Shown: positions 8,141 through 18,169, counted from the stretch's first letter. The stretch: DNA of 64,000 nucleotides from QHXW01 sp035297145 (GCA_035297145.1 DATGZN010000077.1:209139-273138); one strand, 5' to 3'. Numbers and translations: made by a program. Notes: generated from the letters alone by a model not told the origin.

Positions 8141-9303
8141 CGGCTGGCGGGCCTGGCCGCAAGCCCGCCGTCATCGCCGGGTTGCTGGCGGTGGCGATGG
8201 TGCTTGGCTGGCAATTTCTAGTGGCTCACTACGTGTTTGCCGGCAACTGGACGTGGTGGTTCTGCACGGGCGGGAATCTGGCACAGCCTGATGCGCTGGC
8301 CTCCGAGCACCTGTACCGCTTTGCGCAGAGTGACGGCTACGACGGGCAGTTCTATCACTACATTGCGCATGATCCGTTGTTTCGACGGGGAATGGATCGA
8401 TATATCGACGCGCCGCGCCTGCGGTACCGGCGCATACTGATTCCGGCGCTGGCGTTCACCATATCCGCAGGTCAGGACCATCGGATTGACGCCGCGCTCG
8501 TTGCCGTCAATCTGCTGTTCGTATTCGCGGGCGCTTACTGGCTGTCGCGGTATGCCAGCAGCTACGGACGCCACCCTGTGTGGGGCATACTGTTTCTGCT
8601 CGTACCGGCCGTGCTCGTGTCGCTGGATCGCCTCACGGCAGATGTGGCGTTGACCGCGTTGTGCGTGGGTTTTGCTTTGTATTTATCGGAAAAGCGGCCG
8701 CGCGAACTCTATGTGGTTTTGCTCCTCGCGCCGCTGGCCCGAGAAACCGGATTGCTGCTCACCGCCGCGTACTGCATCGTTCTCTTGTCCGAGCGGCGTA
8801 GCAAGGCCGCGTTGGTCTTCGCAACCAGCACTATTCCGGCGATCGCCTGGTACGCCTTTGTGCGGAATCACACGGCGCCCTACGATTCTTCGGGATGGTT
8901 TACGCCCATTCCGCTCGCCGGCGTTATCGACCGCATGATCCACCCGGTCACGTATCCGTTCCTCCCAATTGTGAAATGGGCGGCGGAAGTACTAGACGAA
9001 TGCTCCCTTGCCGGTGTGGCGCTGGCCTTTCTTCTTTCGTTTCGATGGCCCCGGCAATTCCCCAGACCGCTAGCTTGGGCCGCCCTCCTCATCACGCTAA
9101 GCGGAATTACTTTAGGAAAACCGTTCTGGGGAGACGTTTTCGCCTTCGGCCGCGTGTTTTCTCCTTTGGTCGTGCTGGTCGCGCTTCAAGGCTTCTCGAC
9201 GCGATCCTGGTGGGCGGCGTTGCCACTGGCCCTCATCGATCCGCGCATCGGCCTACAACTCAGTTATAGACTTTTCCAGATAGCGCGCGCGCTGTTCGCG
9301 TGA
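8137..9303 (+). CDS. Polytopic membrane protein, possible GT-C-type transferase
   Basis: The 388-residue product has about nine or ten hydrophobic segments spread along its length, starting with VIAGLLAVAMVLGWQFLVA. A large loop after helix 1 carries SDGYDGQFYHYIAHDP followed by RYRRILIPALAF. Acidic and aromatic residues in the first extracytoplasmic loop are typical of GT-C-fold lipid-linked glycosyltransferases, but I cannot name a family with confidence. The start overlaps the UlaG-like gene by four bases, so the two are probably co-expressed. Confidence 0.7.
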   Translation: MTAGGPGRKPAVIAGLLAVAMVLGWQFLVAHYVFAGNWTWWFCTGGNLAQPDALASEHLYRFAQSDGYDGQFYHYIAHDPLFRRGMDRYIDAPRLRYRRILIPALAFTISAGQDHRIDAALVAVNLLFVFAGAYWLSRYASSYGRHPVWGILFLLVPAVLVSLDRLTADVALTALCVGFALYLSEKRPRELYVVLLLAPLARETGLLLTAAYCIVLLSERRSKAALVFATSTIPAIAWYAFVRNHTAPYDSSGWFTPIPLAGVIDRMIHPVTYPFLPIVKWAAEVLDECSLAGVALAFLLSFRWPRQFPRPLAWAALLITLSGITLGKPFWGDVFAFGRVFSPLVVLVALQGFSTRSWWAALPLALIDPRIGLQLSYRLFQIARALFA

Positions 9304-9332
9304 CGCGCGGCTGAATCCCGTAACATAGTAGA

Positions 9333-11723
9333 TTGTCCCGCCCAAATCATTCCATTCAGACGCCAGGGTTTCACTGGCCCCTGGTTTATCTTTGCGTGGC
9401 CCTCACGACACTTGCCACGCTCCTGCTGGAACTATCGCTGACGCGGATTTTCTCCGTTGTCTTCTACTATCATTTCGTATTTCTTGCCATCTCAATTGCG
9501 CTTTTCGGACTCGGGGCGGGAGGTGTTTTCTCGTACATTGTGGCTGGCTGGAAAGGGAATCTCTTCCGGAAGCTCGGGCGGTTGAGCGCCGTCAACAGCT
9601 TCCTCGTCATCTTCGCGGTTCTGGTGGTATTAGCGCAGGGCCAGGGGCAGAACCCGTCGGCCGGATATTTGACGCTGACCTATTTCGCCACGGCGCTGCC
9701 CTTCTTCGGCGCGGGTGCCATCGTCTCACTAGCGGTTTCCGAAACCATCTCACGTGTGAACCGGGTCTACTTTTTCGATCTGGCCGGCGCTGCGGGCGGA
9801 TGCCTGCTGCTGGTGTTCCTGCTCAACACGTTCGGCGGACCGGACACAACCATCGTCGCCGCCATTCTGTTCGCCGCCGCATCCGCCATCTGGCACAGCA
9901 TGAGCGGCTCGACCCGAGAACGCGCCGCCAGCGTCGCCCTGGCACTCGCGCTCTTTGGTTTGCTGATATTCAACAAACAATTCAAGCTGATTGACGTCGT
10001 TTATGCGAAGGGGCAGAAGCTGGAGAACGAGTCCTTCGTGAAATGGAACAGCTTCTCGCGCATCGCGGTTGCGCCCGAGAAGAGCTCCGGCATTCCCATG
10101 ATCTTCATTGATGCCGATGCGTCAACGGGAATCGCGAATTTCGATTATGCGCATCTTTCGGCGCGCGACCTTCACGATCTGCTCTACCAGGGGCCTGGCC
10201 TTCCGTATGCCATCCGCCCGGCGGCGAAGACGCTGATCATCGGCCCCGGCGGCGGGTGGGATGTGGCGCGCGCCTTGGCCTCCGGAAGCCACGATATCAC
10301 TGGTGTCGAGATCAACCCCATCATTGCCACGACCATCATGCGGGAGAAATTTCCGCAACTGAGCGGCGGCCTGTATCTACGGCCAGACGTCCACATTTTC
10401 GTCGAAGACGGGCGCGCTTTCGTCCGGCGCAGCACCGAAAAATACCAGATCCTCCAGGCTACGCTGGTGGACACCTGGGCATCCACCGCCGCGGGCGCGT
10501 TCGCATTTTCGGAAAACAATCTCTACACCACCGACGCTTTCCGCGATTATCTGACGCACCTCACCGATGACGGGTTCATAGCGTTCACGCGCTGGGGCTT
10601 CGAGCCGCCACGCGAATCCCTGCGTTTGGTGTCGCTTGCGATGGTCGCGCTGCGCGGCTTGGGAGCCGCCGACCCGGCAAAGCACATCATCGTGGGTCGC
10701 GAGGGTTCACGCGCCGATCTCGTGAAATGGGGAACCCGCGACACGGTCCTCATCGCACGCAATCCGTTTTCGGCCGAGGATATCGCCCGCGCCCGGCAAG
10801 CTATCACCCAAGGCGGAATGACCGCGGTCTACCTGCCTGATGAGATGATTCCGAATCAGTTTACCGAGCTGTTGCATAGCCCCGACCCCGCGGCATATGA
10901 ACGCCGGTACGAGTTTGACATCACGCCTGTCAACGACAATCGCCCGTTCTTTTTCTACACAGTCCAGCCCAGTGATCTTTGGGCTTTCATCACGCGCGCT
11001 CCGACCAACAGCGAGGATTACAAAATCAACAGTGCCGTGCCGCTGTTGTTCGAGTTACTCGGGATCAGCGTGCTGGCCACGGTGATCGTCCTCGCGCTCC
11101 CGCCCCTCGTGCTGGGCACACGTTTGCCGCGCCACAAGCCGGTGCTTGGGTTCTTGCTCTACTTTCTCGCGATCGGCGCCGGCTACATTCTGGTAGAAGT
11201 GGCTCTGATCCAGAAGTTCGTCTTGTTTCTGGGGCATCCCACCTACGCGCTGACGGTAGTAATCTTCTCGCTGCTGGTTTCAAGCGGGCTGGGCAGTTTC
11301 GCCAGCCGCAAAGTGATCCGGGCTTCGGCGGCAAGGTGGCGCGCCGCGTTGGCAGGTGTGGCCATCCTCATCGTACTCATGGCGATCGATGTCTCAGTTC
11401 TGCTGCCAAGAGCCATTCAGTTGGCGCTCCCATGGAAGGTAATCATGAGCGCGGTGCTCATTTTTCCCGCCGGGTTTCTTATGGGCATGCCCTTCCCCGT
11501 TGGTTTGGCGCGCCTCGAAAAATGGCACAGCGCGTCGGTACGCTGGGCATGGTCGCTCAACGCCGCGGCTAGCGTGCTCGGGTCGGTCGCATCGCTGGTT
11601 CTGGCGATTTATTTGGGTCTGGTACAAACGCTGCTGATCGGCGGCGCACTTTATCTGGCGGCGCTGGCGGCTGCCGTCACTAATCCGGCCGAGGCCAGCG
11701 AAACTCCTCTAAACTTGAGTTAG
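9333..11723 (+). CDS. Membrane-embedded spermidine-synthase-like protein
   Basis: This 796-residue protein sandwiches a Rossmann methyltransferase/aminopropyltransferase-like domain between two membrane parts. Residues 1-215 contain about seven transmembrane segments. Residues 290-420 carry the nucleotide-binding loop IIGPGGGWDVARAL, the acidic GVEINP after strand 2 and FVEDGRAFV. From about residue 570 there are six or more further helices. Such proteins are annotated as spermidine synthases, but a link to polyamines is unproven and no other polyamine gene is seen. Translation probably begins at TTG 9333, because no ATG precedes the first helix. Confidence 0.78.
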   Translation: MSRPNHSIQTPGFHWPLVYLCVALTTLATLLLELSLTRIFSVVFYYHFVFLAISIALFGLGAGGVFSYIVAGWKGNLFRKLGRLSAVNSFLVIFAVLVVLAQGQGQNPSAGYLTLTYFATALPFFGAGAIVSLAVSETISRVNRVYFFDLAGAAGGCLLLVFLLNTFGGPDTTIVAAILFAAASAIWHSMSGSTRERAASVALALALFGLLIFNKQFKLIDVVYAKGQKLENESFVKWNSFSRIAVAPEKSSGIPMIFIDADASTGIANFDYAHLSARDLHDLLYQGPGLPYAIRPAAKTLIIGPGGGWDVARALASGSHDITGVEINPIIATTIMREKFPQLSGGLYLRPDVHIFVEDGRAFVRRSTEKYQILQATLVDTWASTAAGAFAFSENNLYTTDAFRDYLTHLTDDGFIAFTRWGFEPPRESLRLVSLAMVALRGLGAADPAKHIIVGREGSRADLVKWGTRDTVLIARNPFSAEDIARARQAITQGGMTAVYLPDEMIPNQFTELLHSPDPAAYERRYEFDITPVNDNRPFFFYTVQPSDLWAFITRAPTNSEDYKINSAVPLLFELLGISVLATVIVLALPPLVLGTRLPRHKPVLGFLLYFLAIGAGYILVEVALIQKFVLFLGHPTYALTVVIFSLLVSSGLGSFASRKVIRASAARWRAALAGVAILIVLMAIDVSVLLPRAIQLALPWKVIMSAVLIFPAGFLMGMPFPVGLARLEKWHSASVRWAWSLNAAASVLGSVASLVLAIYLGLVQTLLIGGALYLAALAAAVTNPAEASETPLNLS

Positions 11724-11736
11724 GACTAGCAACCGC

Positions 11737-13839
11737 ATGGCGACCACGCCGGCCAGCACCGACGCGCAATCCGCGCCGCGATTCGAGGGGCTCGACCCGG
11801 ATACATTGATCCGCGCTTTTCGCCTCATGCACACCGCGCGGCGCCTCGACGACCGCGAGATCACGCTCAAGCGGCAGAACCTGATTTTCTTTCAAGCCAG
11901 CGGTGCGGGACACGAAGCCGTGCAGGTGGCGGCCGGCATGGTGCTGCGGCCTGGGCAAGATTGGATTTATCCATACTATCGCGATCGCGCCCTGTGCCTC
12001 GCGCTGGGGGTGACGCCGTACGAAATGCTGTTGCAGGCCGTGGGCGCGGCCGGTGATCCCGCATCCGGCGGCCGCCAGATGCCGTCGCACTGGGGAGCGC
12101 CCAAGCTCAACATCGTCACCAGTTCTTCTCCCACCGGCACGCAGTTTGTGCAAGCTGTGGGCTGCGCCGAAGCCGGCCGCATTCTGAATGCAAAAGCAGA
12201 TGACATCACCCTTGTGACAGGCGGAGAAGGATCGACCAGCGAGGGTGAATTCTGGGAAGCCCTGAACGCGGCCTGCTTGAAACAGTTGCCCGTGCTTTTT
12301 CTGATCGAAGACAACGGATATGCCATCTCAGTGCCCATCGAGGCGCAAACCGCAGGCGGCAGCATTAGCGGGCTCGCCGCGGGATTCCCACACCTGTTCC
12401 GCCAGCAAGTCGACGGTGTGGATTTTTTAGCTTCTTACCGCGCCCTAGAGGATGCCGCCGCACATTGCCGTTCCGGCCGAGGGCCGGCGCTGGTGCACGC
12501 GCATGTTGTCCGGCTCTACTCGCACTCGCTTTCCGATGATGAGCGCATGTACAAGACCGCAGCCGAACGCAAAGCCGAATCTGAGCGCGACCCGATCCTC
12601 ACATTTCCCAAGTTCCTGGTGGATGAAGGCATCCTCGACCGCCAGGCCCTGCAACTCATCGTGCACGATGTCGACGCAGAGGTGCATGAAGCCACGCAAG
12701 AAGCGCTTCGCCAGGAAGCGCCGGAGCGTGGGTCAGCCTTGGCTCATCTGTACTCAGACCGCGTAGATCCCGCTTCGGAAGCGTTTGACGCAACACCGCA
12801 GTTCTCGGGCGAGCCGAAGACCATGGTGGATCTGCTCAACTCGACGCTGCGTGAAGAGATGCGCCGGGATCCGAACGTCCTGGTGTTTGGCGAAGATGTC
12901 GCCGATTGCAGCCGTGAGGAGAATCTCAACGAAGTCAAAGGCAAAGGCGGCGTGTTCAAGGTGACCGCCGGGTTGCAAACCGAGTTCGGTTCCCGGCGCG
13001 TCTTCAACACACCACTGGCCGAAGCCGCCATCGTCGGGCGCGCCATCGGCATGGCAACGCGCGGTCTAAAGCCGGTGGCGGAAGTACAATTTTTCGATTA
13101 CATCTGGCCGGCCATGATGCAGATTCGCGACGAGTTGGCCACCATCCGATGGCGCTCGAACGGCGGCTTCTCGTGTCCCGTGGTGCTGCGCATCCCCATC
13201 GGCGGCTACCTGAACGGTGGCGCCATCTATCACAGCCAGTGCGGGGAAGTCGAGTTCACGCACATCCCGGGCCTCCGCGTGCTGATGCCATCGAACGCGC
13301 TGGATGCCTGCGGTCTGTTGCGCACGGCGATCCGTTCGGATGATCCGGTTTTGTTCCTGGAACACAAGCGCCTCTATCGCGAGCCCTACAACCGCTGGCC
13401 TCATCCCGGGCCCGATTTCACCATCCCGTTCGGCCGCGCCAAGGTGGTGAAGACGGGACACAGCCTGACCATCGTGACGTACGGCGCGGTGGTGCAAAAG
13501 GCACTGCAAGCCGCCATGCAGGTAGAGCGGACGAACCACGAGGTGAGCATCGAGGTGATCGACCTGCGCAGCCTGGCGCCCTACGACTGGGATGCCGTTC
13601 GCGCCTCCGTCGAAAAAACCAATCGCGTGATCGTTGCGCACGAGGACTGCCTGTCGTGGGGATACGGAGCCGAGATCGCCGCCCGCATCGCCGACCAGCT
13701 TTTCGATAAACTCGATGCACCCGTGCGCCGCGTGGGCGCGCTCGATACCTGGGTTGGATATCACCCCCAGTTGGAAAATGCCATCCTGCCGCAAGTGGAT
13801 GACCTGGCGCGCGAAGCCGAGCGTTTGCTGGCATACTGA
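11737..13839 (+). CDS. 2-oxoacid dehydrogenase E1, fused alpha and beta subunits
   Basis: This thiamine-diphosphate enzyme decarboxylates branched-chain 2-oxo acids or pyruvate and passes the acyl group to a lipoyl E2. The 700 residues join an alpha-like half (about 1-340) to a beta-like half (about 365-700). The ThDP/Mg motif is GGEGSTSEGEFWEALN ending in EDNGYAIS. The beta half starts MVDLLNSTLREEMRRDPNV and includes FGEDVAD and FNTPLAEAAIVG. Single-chain E1 of this kind occurs in several phyla. No E2 or E3 lies adjacent, so substrate preference stays open; ilvE 11 kb away makes branched-chain 2-oxo acids plausible. Confidence 0.9.
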   Translation: MATTPASTDAQSAPRFEGLDPDTLIRAFRLMHTARRLDDREITLKRQNLIFFQASGAGHEAVQVAAGMVLRPGQDWIYPYYRDRALCLALGVTPYEMLLQAVGAAGDPASGGRQMPSHWGAPKLNIVTSSSPTGTQFVQAVGCAEAGRILNAKADDITLVTGGEGSTSEGEFWEALNAACLKQLPVLFLIEDNGYAISVPIEAQTAGGSISGLAAGFPHLFRQQVDGVDFLASYRALEDAAAHCRSGRGPALVHAHVVRLYSHSLSDDERMYKTAAERKAESERDPILTFPKFLVDEGILDRQALQLIVHDVDAEVHEATQEALRQEAPERGSALAHLYSDRVDPASEAFDATPQFSGEPKTMVDLLNSTLREEMRRDPNVLVFGEDVADCSREENLNEVKGKGGVFKVTAGLQTEFGSRRVFNTPLAEAAIVGRAIGMATRGLKPVAEVQFFDYIWPAMMQIRDELATIRWRSNGGFSCPVVLRIPIGGYLNGGAIYHSQCGEVEFTHIPGLRVLMPSNALDACGLLRTAIRSDDPVLFLEHKRLYREPYNRWPHPGPDFTIPFGRAKVVKTGHSLTIVTYGAVVQKALQAAMQVERTNHEVSIEVIDLRSLAPYDWDAVRASVEKTNRVIVAHEDCLSWGYGAEIAARIADQLFDKLDAPVRRVGALDTWVGYHPQLENAILPQVDDLAREAERLLAY

Positions 13840-13845
13840 TACTCC

Positions 13846-15438
13846 ATGGATCGCAGAGACTTGCTGAGGTACAGTCTGCTGGCAAGCGGCGCCGCCCTGG
13901 CGCGGACGTTTGCCGCTCCCCAAAGCGCATTCGAACTCGAGGAAGCCACCGTCACGGATTTGCAGGCGCGCATGAAGTCCGGTGAATTCACCGCGCGGTC
14001 GTTGGCGGAAAAGTATCTGGCACGAATCGATAAAATTGACAAGCGCGGGCCCGCCATCAACGCGGTCATTGAGCTGAACCCCGACGCCCTTTCCATTGCC
14101 GACGCGCTCGACAAAGAGAGGCGCGACAAAGGGCCACGCGGACCGCTCCACGGGATTCCGGTTCTGATCAAAGACAACATCGATACCGCCGACCGCATGA
14201 TGACCACGGCGGGATCGCTCGCGCTCTCGGGTTCCATCGCACCGCGCGATGCGTTTGTTGTCGAGCGGCTGCGTCAAGCCGGCGCGGTGATTCTCGGCAA
14301 AACCAATCTGAGCGAGTGGGCCAATTTCCGGTCCAGCCATTCCACCAGCGGCTGGAGCGGGCGCGGCGGTCAGACGCGTAACCCATATGCGCTCGATCGC
14401 AATCCCTGCGGCTCGAGTTCCGGCTCCGGCGCGGCGACGGCGGCGAATCTATGCGCGCTAGCCGTCGGCACAGAAACCGATGGCTCGGTGACCTGCCCTT
14501 CCTCGATGAACGGTTTGGTCGGCATCAAACCGACGCTCGGTCTGGTGAGCCGCTCCGGCATCATTCCCATTGCGCACAGTCAGGACACCGCCGGGCCAAT
14601 GGCTCGCACTGTGACCGATGTCGCGATCCTGCTCGGTGCCATGGCTGGGGTCGACGCCGGTGATTCCGTGACCAAGGAAAGCGCGGGAAAAGCAAAACCA
14701 GACTACACGAAGTTCCTCGATCCGAACGGCCTGCGCGGCGCGCGCATCGGTGTCCCTCGGAAATTCTTCGGCTTTAGCGAAGCCGTGGACCAGCTCATGA
14801 GCGACGCGCTCGACGTCATAAAGCATCTCGGCGCCGAAATCATCGACCCTGCTGACATCCCCACCACGGGTAAGTTCGGCGATGCCGAAAACGACGTGCT
14901 TCAGTTTGAATTCAAAGCCGACTTGAACGCGTATCTCGAGCGGCTGGGCCCGAAGGCGCCGGTTCACTCTCTAAAAGAAATCATCGATTTCAACGAGCTG
15001 AACGCGAAGCGCGAGATGCCTTATTTCGGCCAGGATGTCATGATCAAGTCGCAAGCAAGGGGTCCGCTCACGAGCCCCGCGTATTTAAAAGCGCTCAAAA
15101 CCTGCCGCGATCTTGCACGCAAACAGGGTATCGACGCGGTGATGACGCAGCACAAATTGGATGCGCTCGTGGCGCCCACGGCCGGCCCGGCGTCGCTCAT
15201 CGATCTGCCCTGTGGCGATCACATCGGTGGCGGCGATATCACCTCGCCCCCCGCCGTCGCCGGTTACCCGCATATCACCGTTCCCGCCGGATATGTTTTC
15301 GGTTTGCCGGTGGGGATTTCCTTTGTGAGTGGGGCCTACGCCGAACCCGTGCTCATTCGCCTGGCTTATGCATTTGAGCAGGCAACGAAACACCGCAGGG
15401 CGCCGAAATTCTTGCCGAGTGTGGATCTCGCGAGCTGA
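13846..15438 (+). CDS. Exported amidase of the amidase-signature family
   Basis: This 530-residue serine hydrolase cleaves amides of unknown identity outside the cytoplasm. The N-terminus MDRRDLLRYSLLASGAALAR resembles a Tat or Sec signal (single twin-arginine variant, hydrophobic core, Ala-rich cleavage region). The Ser-cisSer-Lys triad is recognisable: Lys in GIPVLIKDNIDTA, the GSSSGSGAATAAN loop, and the nucleophile region GTETDGSVTCPSSMNGLVG. It begins seven bases after the E1 gene and may be in the same transcript. GatA is related, but the signal peptide and lack of gatB/gatC argue against it. Confidence 0.88.
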   Translation: MDRRDLLRYSLLASGAALARTFAAPQSAFELEEATVTDLQARMKSGEFTARSLAEKYLARIDKIDKRGPAINAVIELNPDALSIADALDKERRDKGPRGPLHGIPVLIKDNIDTADRMMTTAGSLALSGSIAPRDAFVVERLRQAGAVILGKTNLSEWANFRSSHSTSGWSGRGGQTRNPYALDRNPCGSSSGSGAATAANLCALAVGTETDGSVTCPSSMNGLVGIKPTLGLVSRSGIIPIAHSQDTAGPMARTVTDVAILLGAMAGVDAGDSVTKESAGKAKPDYTKFLDPNGLRGARIGVPRKFFGFSEAVDQLMSDALDVIKHLGAEIIDPADIPTTGKFGDAENDVLQFEFKADLNAYLERLGPKAPVHSLKEIIDFNELNAKREMPYFGQDVMIKSQARGPLTSPAYLKALKTCRDLARKQGIDAVMTQHKLDALVAPTAGPASLIDLPCGDHIGGGDITSPPAVAGYPHITVPAGYVFGLPVGISFVSGAYAEPVLIRLAYAFEQATKHRRAPKFLPSVDLAS

Positions 15439-15460
15439 CGATTGCGCATATAATCGCAAC

Positions 15461-16660
15461 ATGCCCACAGATATCCGAAGGCGAGACCTGCTGCGCGGCG
15501 CGAGCGCGCTCACGGCACTCTCCTACTCCCGCGTCCTCGGTGCAAATGACAAAGTGCAGCTCGGCGTGATTGGCTGCGGCGAACGCGGCCGCGAGGACAT
15601 GTCGAATTTTTTGAAGAATCCCACGGTGGACGTCACCGCGGTATGCGACATTTATGGCGAACAGATCGACAAAGCCCGCCAGAAAGCCACCAACGCGCGC
15701 AATTTCACAGATCACCGCAAGCTGCTCGAGATGAAAGAAGTCGACGCGGTGCTGATCGCGACGCCCGATCACTGGCATTCGGCCATCGCCATCGACGCGC
15801 TCAACTCCGGCCGCGACGTTTACGTGGAAAAACCGCTGACGCTCAAAATCGAAGAGGGCCCGCCCATCGTTAAAGCGGCGCGCATCAACGACCGCATCTG
15901 CCAGGTCGGTATGCAGCAGCGCTCCGGCATTCACTACCTGCGCGCCAAGAGCGAGTACTTCGATACCGGCCGTTTGGGCAAGATCACTCTGGCACGCACC
16001 TGGTGGCACGGGAACGGCTATCATTTGCGCCGCGCACCGGAATCACTGCGGCAGAAGCCATCGAATCTCGATTGGGCCCGCTATCTCGGCCCGCTCAAGT
16101 GGCGCGACTACGATCCGCAGCAGTACTGGAATTTCCGTGCTTATCTGGATTTCGGCGGCGGCCAGGTGACGGACCTGTTCACGCATTGGATCGACGTGGT
16201 CCACATGTTCATGGGCCAGGAGATTCCGAAATCGGCCGTCGCCGCCGGCGGCGTCTACAACTACAAGGACGGCCGCACAGCACCCGATACGATTAACGTG
16301 CTGCTGGAATATCCCACGGAGTTTACCGCGACCTTCGAAGCGACCCTTGCCCCCGGTATCACCGGCGCCGCGGTCGAGATGTGTGGTACCGAAGGTCGTC
16401 TCTACATCGACCGCGGCCGTTACGAGTGGCACCCCAAGCGAGGCGATGCGCAGCCAGTGATCGTAAAGGCCGAGCCTCACGACATGACCATCGACCACAT
16501 CAACAACTTTCTCGATTGTGTCCGCACACGCAAACTTCCCAATGCCGATGTGCTCATCGGCCACCGCTCGGCCCAAGCCTCGCACCTGGGCAACATCGCC
16601 TACGTCGAGAAGCGCCGCATCGACTTCGACCCGCAACGCGAAGAGATTCTGCCATTTTAG
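15461..16660 (+). CDS. Tat-exported Gfo/Idh/MocA-family oxidoreductase
   Basis: This 399-residue NAD(P)-dependent sugar or polyol oxidoreductase begins MPTDIRRRDLLRGASALTAL, a twin-arginine signal typical of acidobacterial and planctomycete members. The nucleotide-binding loop is LGVIGCGERGRED, and the conserved EKPLTLK stretch marks the catalytic lysine. The C-terminal dimerisation domain includes FDCV-like NFLDCVRTRKLPNAD. I chose ATG 15461 because longer starts read into the amidase gene and hide the signal. Substrate unknown. Confidence 0.9.
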   Translation: MPTDIRRRDLLRGASALTALSYSRVLGANDKVQLGVIGCGERGREDMSNFLKNPTVDVTAVCDIYGEQIDKARQKATNARNFTDHRKLLEMKEVDAVLIATPDHWHSAIAIDALNSGRDVYVEKPLTLKIEEGPPIVKAARINDRICQVGMQQRSGIHYLRAKSEYFDTGRLGKITLARTWWHGNGYHLRRAPESLRQKPSNLDWARYLGPLKWRDYDPQQYWNFRAYLDFGGGQVTDLFTHWIDVVHMFMGQEIPKSAVAAGGVYNYKDGRTAPDTINVLLEYPTEFTATFEATLAPGITGAAVEMCGTEGRLYIDRGRYEWHPKRGDAQPVIVKAEPHDMTIDHINNFLDCVRTRKLPNADVLIGHRSAQASHLGNIAYVEKRRIDFDPQREEILPF

Positions 16661-16730
16661 AGCAGACGCTATAAAACTGAATCCGCGCCTGCTGTTTTCC
16701 ATCTCATAGGCGATTGCAAATTTTTCGCAT

Positions 16731-17495
16731 ATGAAAGGAAAGCATAAAGTGCCTGACCTCAAAGGAAAAGTTGCCATTGTTACCGGTGCGTCCAAAGGAA
16801 TTGGGGCCGCCATCGCGGAAAAGCTGGCCGCCAGCGGAGCCGCAGTGGTTGTGAACTATGCCAAAAGTGCTTCCGAAGCGGAGTCCTTGGTGCGCAGGAT
16901 TCGCAACGGTGGCTCGCGAGCCATCGCGGTAAAAGCCGACCTGAGCCAGCCGGCGGAAGCCGAGAAATTGTTCAAACGCGCACTTGAGGAATTTGGGCGA
17001 GTTGATGTGCTGGTGAACAATGCCGGGACTTACGAATTTCTACCACTCTCCGGCATCCAGGAGGATCACTACGACCGGCTGTTCAATCTCAACGTAAAAG
17101 GCCTATTGTTCGCGTCACAGCAGGCCGCCGCGGCGTTTGCGGATAACGGCGGATCGATTATCAACATCAGCTCCGTCGTGTCGGTTTCGCCAAAACCCAA
17201 CGCCTCGGTGTACAGCGCGACTAAAGCAGCCGTGGATGCGATCACGAAGAGCCTCGCGGCGGAGCTGGGTCCACGAAAGATCTTGGTTAATTCAATACTC
17301 CCCGGCGTCACCGAAACTGAAGGGCTCAATGCCAGTCCGGCATCGGACAATTTCCGCAACTATGCGCTGTCGCAGACGCCGCTGGGCCGGATCGGGCAGC
17401 CGCAAGACATCGCCGGCGTGGTTGCCTTCCTGGCTTCAGACGATGCCAAGTGGATCACCGGCCAACTGATTTCGGTCAGCGGCGGTTTGCAGTAA
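16731..17495 (+). CDS. Short-chain dehydrogenase/reductase, FabG-like
   Basis: The 254-residue protein is a classical SDR that oxidises or reduces an alcohol/ketone pair using NAD(P)(H). The cofactor motif is VTGASKGIGAAIA near residue 17, followed by NNAG in VDVLVNNAGTYE, the catalytic serine in INISSVVSVSP, the YxxxK pair as YSATKAAV, and the closing ITGQLISVSGG. The Ala-rich G-x3-GxG loop and basic residues before it suggest NADPH. FabG proper is possible, but no fatty-acid genes are near, so a sugar- or secondary-metabolism role is as likely. Confidence 0.9.
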   Translation: MKGKHKVPDLKGKVAIVTGASKGIGAAIAEKLAASGAAVVVNYAKSASEAESLVRRIRNGGSRAIAVKADLSQPAEAEKLFKRALEEFGRVDVLVNNAGTYEFLPLSGIQEDHYDRLFNLNVKGLLFASQQAAAAFADNGGSIINISSVVSVSPKPNASVYSATKAAVDAITKSLAAELGPRKILVNSILPGVTETEGLNASPASDNFRNYALSQTPLGRIGQPQDIAGVVAFLASDDAKWITGQLISVSGGLQ

Positions 17496-17610
17496 CGCGA
17501 GATAGGCGCGCCGGGCGCATTTGGTTAAACGCTTCTGATTTCGACCGCAATGTTATACTGTGGTCTTAGTCCTGCTCGACTAATCTCTTCCAGTTTGGAG
17601 CGTTTCTCGA

Positions 17611-18168
17611 ATGATTTCCTCAACACAAATGCGTCCCGGCATGGTCATCAAGTTCAACAACGAGCTGTTTTCTATCTTCAGCGTGAACCACCGGACGCCC
17701 GGCAACTTGCGCGGTTTCGTGCAAGCCAAGATGCGCAATCTGCGCAGCGGCTCCATGATCGAGCATCGGTTCTCGTCCGAAGATCGCGTGGAACGCGCAA
17801 TGCTGGACGAGCAGGAAATGGAGTATTTGTACGATGACGGCGAGTACTACTATTTCATGAACACCGCGGACTACGAGCAGATGCACTTGACCAAGGAGAT
17901 TCTCGGCGACGCAGTCAGCTATCTGATCCCGCAGCTTCACGTGAATGTCGAGTTTTACGAAGGCAAGCCGATCAGCGTGGAACTGCCTGCCACCGTCGAT
18001 ATGACCGTTGTGGAAACCGAGCCCGGCATCAAGGGCGCCAGCGTGTCCAACGTGACCAAACCCGCCAAGCTGGAAACCGGCCTTGTAGTTCAAGTGCCGC
18101 CGTTCATCACCGAGGGCGAAAAGATCCGCGTCAATACCGCGGAAGGAACGTATCAAGAGCGAGCGTAG
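17611..18168 (+). CDS. efp: Elongation factor P
   Basis: EF-P binds the ribosome E-site and rescues stalls at polyproline. The 185 residues have the three OB-like domains of the family, and the C-terminal signature (KGASVSNVTKPAKLETG, VPPFITEGEKI) is standard. The domain I tip loop reads RTPGNLRGFVQAKMRNL. Aligned with no gaps to E. coli EF-P, Asn32 falls where Lys34 is modified, and Arg34 lies two residues later. No modification enzyme (EpmA/EpmB, EarP, YmfI) is nearby. A -10-like TATACT lies at 17554-17559. The gene is convergent with selA. Confidence 0.96.
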   Translation: MISSTQMRPGMVIKFNNELFSIFSVNHRTPGNLRGFVQAKMRNLRSGSMIEHRFSSEDRVERAMLDEQEMEYLYDDGEYYYFMNTADYEQMHLTKEILGDAVSYLIPQLHVNVEFYEGKPISVELPATVDMTVVETEPGIKGASVSNVTKPAKLETGLVVQVPPFITEGEKIRVNTAEGTYQERA

Positions 18169-18169
18169 T

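Noticed and set aside
13066..14340. 424-codon minus-strand frame across the E1 and amidase genes
   Set aside because: It spans two well-supported genes in antisense and shows no domain.
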